Positions 63,276 through 64,000 of a DNA stretch of 64,000 nt are shown in pieces. The notes under the pieces were generated by a model. The model had not been told where the DNA came from. It worked only from the letters and a program-made list of their open reading frames with translations, and ran no database searches. The DNA is taken from contig CAJLTE010000007.1 of NCBI GenBank assembly GCA_905209435.1, positions 3,104 to 67,103 of the forward strand, written 5' to 3'. Positions within the stretch are counted from its first letter, which is position 1, and every line of letters begins with the position of its first letter. The stretch is from an uncultured Blautia sp. Its GTDB lineage: Bacteria > Bacillota_A > Clostridia > Lachnospirales > Lachnospiraceae. Both the position numbers and the translations under genes were made by a program.

Positions 63276-64000
63276 TTATGCTTTCTCAATCTTAATTGCG
63301 CATACCTTATATTCAGGAATTCTTGCGTATTTGTCAAGTGCGGCGTTGGTCAGCCAGTTTGCATTTCCATCCGGGAAGTGGAATGGCATCCAGCTCTCAC
63401 CCGGTGAAGTCTTTGTACCTACACGGGCAGTAGACTCGATAGATCCTCGTCTGGAAGAAACTCTGACTTTATCTCCGTTCTTGATACCCAGCTTGTCGGC
63501 ATCTACGATATTCATTTCAATAAATGAATGACCTTCGATTTCCATAAGCTCAGGTGTCTTTCCTGTCATGGCTCTTGTTGTGTAATGATACAGGATACGT
63601 CCTGTCATCAGGATGATCGGATATTCCTCATCCGGAAGCTCTGCAGACGGTACATATTTGGCCGGATAGAACCAACCAAGACCACGAGAGAATTTACCGA
63701 CATGCATGATCGGGGTTCCCGGATGATCCTTGGATGTACATGGCCACTGAAGACCCTGTCCGTGAACTTCTTCACTGTCAAGACGTTCATGACTGATACC
63801 TGCGAAGCTCGGTGTCAGGGATGCAATCTCATCCATGATCTGAGCAGATGTCAGATGTGGCTGCGGATATCCCATACGATTCATCAGATCAATAATGATA
63901 TCTGTATCCAGTCTCATCTCGCCAGGTACTGTGACAGCCTTGCGCACTCTCTGTACGCGGCGCTCTGTATTGGTAAATGTACCCTCTTTCTCTGCATAGC
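63276..64000 (-). CDS. Formate dehydrogenase alpha subunit (FdhF/FdhA type), 5' end beyond window
   Basis: The reading frame enters from the right window edge; about 241 residues of the C-terminus are seen. It contains EGTFTNTERRVQRVRKAV, the segment before the molybdopterin-binding C-terminal domain, then ILMTGRILYHYTTRAMTG and NIVDADKLGIKNGDKVRVSSRRG (the MopB dinucleotide-binding domain) and PFHFPDGNANWLT. It oxidises formate or reduces CO2 with an Mo- or W-bis-MGD cofactor. The active-site Cys or selenocysteine lies outside the window. Cofactor genes nearby fit. Confidence 0.92.
   Translation of the reverse strand, partial: YAEKEGTFTNTERRVQRVRKAVTVPGEMRLDTDIIIDLMNRMGYPQPHLTSAQIMDEIASLTPSFAGISHERLDSEEVHGQGLQWPCTSKDHPGTPIMHVGKFSRGLGWFYPAKYVPSAELPDEEYPIILMTGRILYHYTTRAMTGKTPELMEIEGHSFIEMNIVDADKLGIKNGDKVRVSSRRGSIESTARVGTKTSPGESWMPFHFPDGNANWLTNAALDKYARIPEYKVCAIKIEKA

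Overview
The window looks like a chromosomal segment of an endospore-forming, anaerobic Firmicute, most likely a Lachnospiraceae (Blautia-like is my guess). The reasons are the moderate-low GC, strong AGGAGG ribosome sites, several TTG/GTG starts, sporulation and germination genes (spoIIP, gpr, a GerMN lipoprotein), the cdaA-cdaR-HPr block, the order comEC / holA / rpsT / gpr / spoIIP / lepA / hemW, and a formate dehydrogenase plus a sensory [FeFe]-hydrogenase. Almost everything is on the minus strand. I see no tRNA, rRNA, CRISPR array, insertion sequence or phage gene.

Region 1 (1-22.5 kb) is a cell-surface polysaccharide locus read mainly leftwards from a good promoter at 21.4 kb. It encodes a polyprenyl-phosphate-type glycosyltransferase, a divergent PLP-fold protein, an ATP-grasp ligase, a WecE-type sugar aminotransferase, a D,D-carboxypeptidase, RmlC, the ABC polysaccharide exporter Wzm/Wzt, a methyltransferase fused to a kinase-like domain, three paralogous double-domain GT2 glycosyltransferases, a DUF2142 multi-pass membrane protein and a further GT2 cut by the window edge. 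Two SMR-type half-transporters are divergent to it. Read together, the genes suggest a polymer built in the cytoplasm, capped by the methyltransferase-kinase, recognised by the C-terminal domain of Wzt and exported. A separate lipid-linked amino-sugar decoration route (WecE, ATP-grasp, GtrB/ArnC-like enzyme, ArnE/F-like flippase, GT-C enzyme) may act outside the membrane. A second D,D-carboxypeptidase paralogue on the plus strand carries K-E-G in place of the K-T-G motif.

Region 2 (22.6-41.4 kb) is mostly core: an L,D-transpeptidase with wall-binding repeats, HPr, the c-di-AMP synthase CdaA with its regulator CdaR, two unknown membrane proteins, ComFC, RecD2, MreB, UvrA (with a LexA box inside its promoter), HemW, a small lipoprotein, LepA, and a secreted FnIII/Big2 protein. 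Region 3 (41.4-54.9 kb) has spoIIP, gpr, rpsT, holA, the NAD biosynthesis block (nadB-nadC, niaR-nadA; a 12+12-bp palindrome overlaps the nadB promoter), comEC, a GerMN lipoprotein and a histidine kinase without a partner regulator. Region 4 (55-64 kb) is molybdenum cofactor and formate metabolism: mobA, moaA, fdhD, mobB, moeA, a MOSC protein, a PP2C-type phosphatase overlapping a sensory [FeFe]-hydrogenase, and the C-terminal part of a formate dehydrogenase.

A family of small non-coding repeats lies at the 3' ends of several minus-strand genes, always in the same orientation. Two copies bracket the nad block as 39-bp near-identical direct repeats, and one is joined to a roughly 195-bp element with inverted-repeat ends. 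All functional statements are from reading the sequence and family knowledge; no database search was possible.
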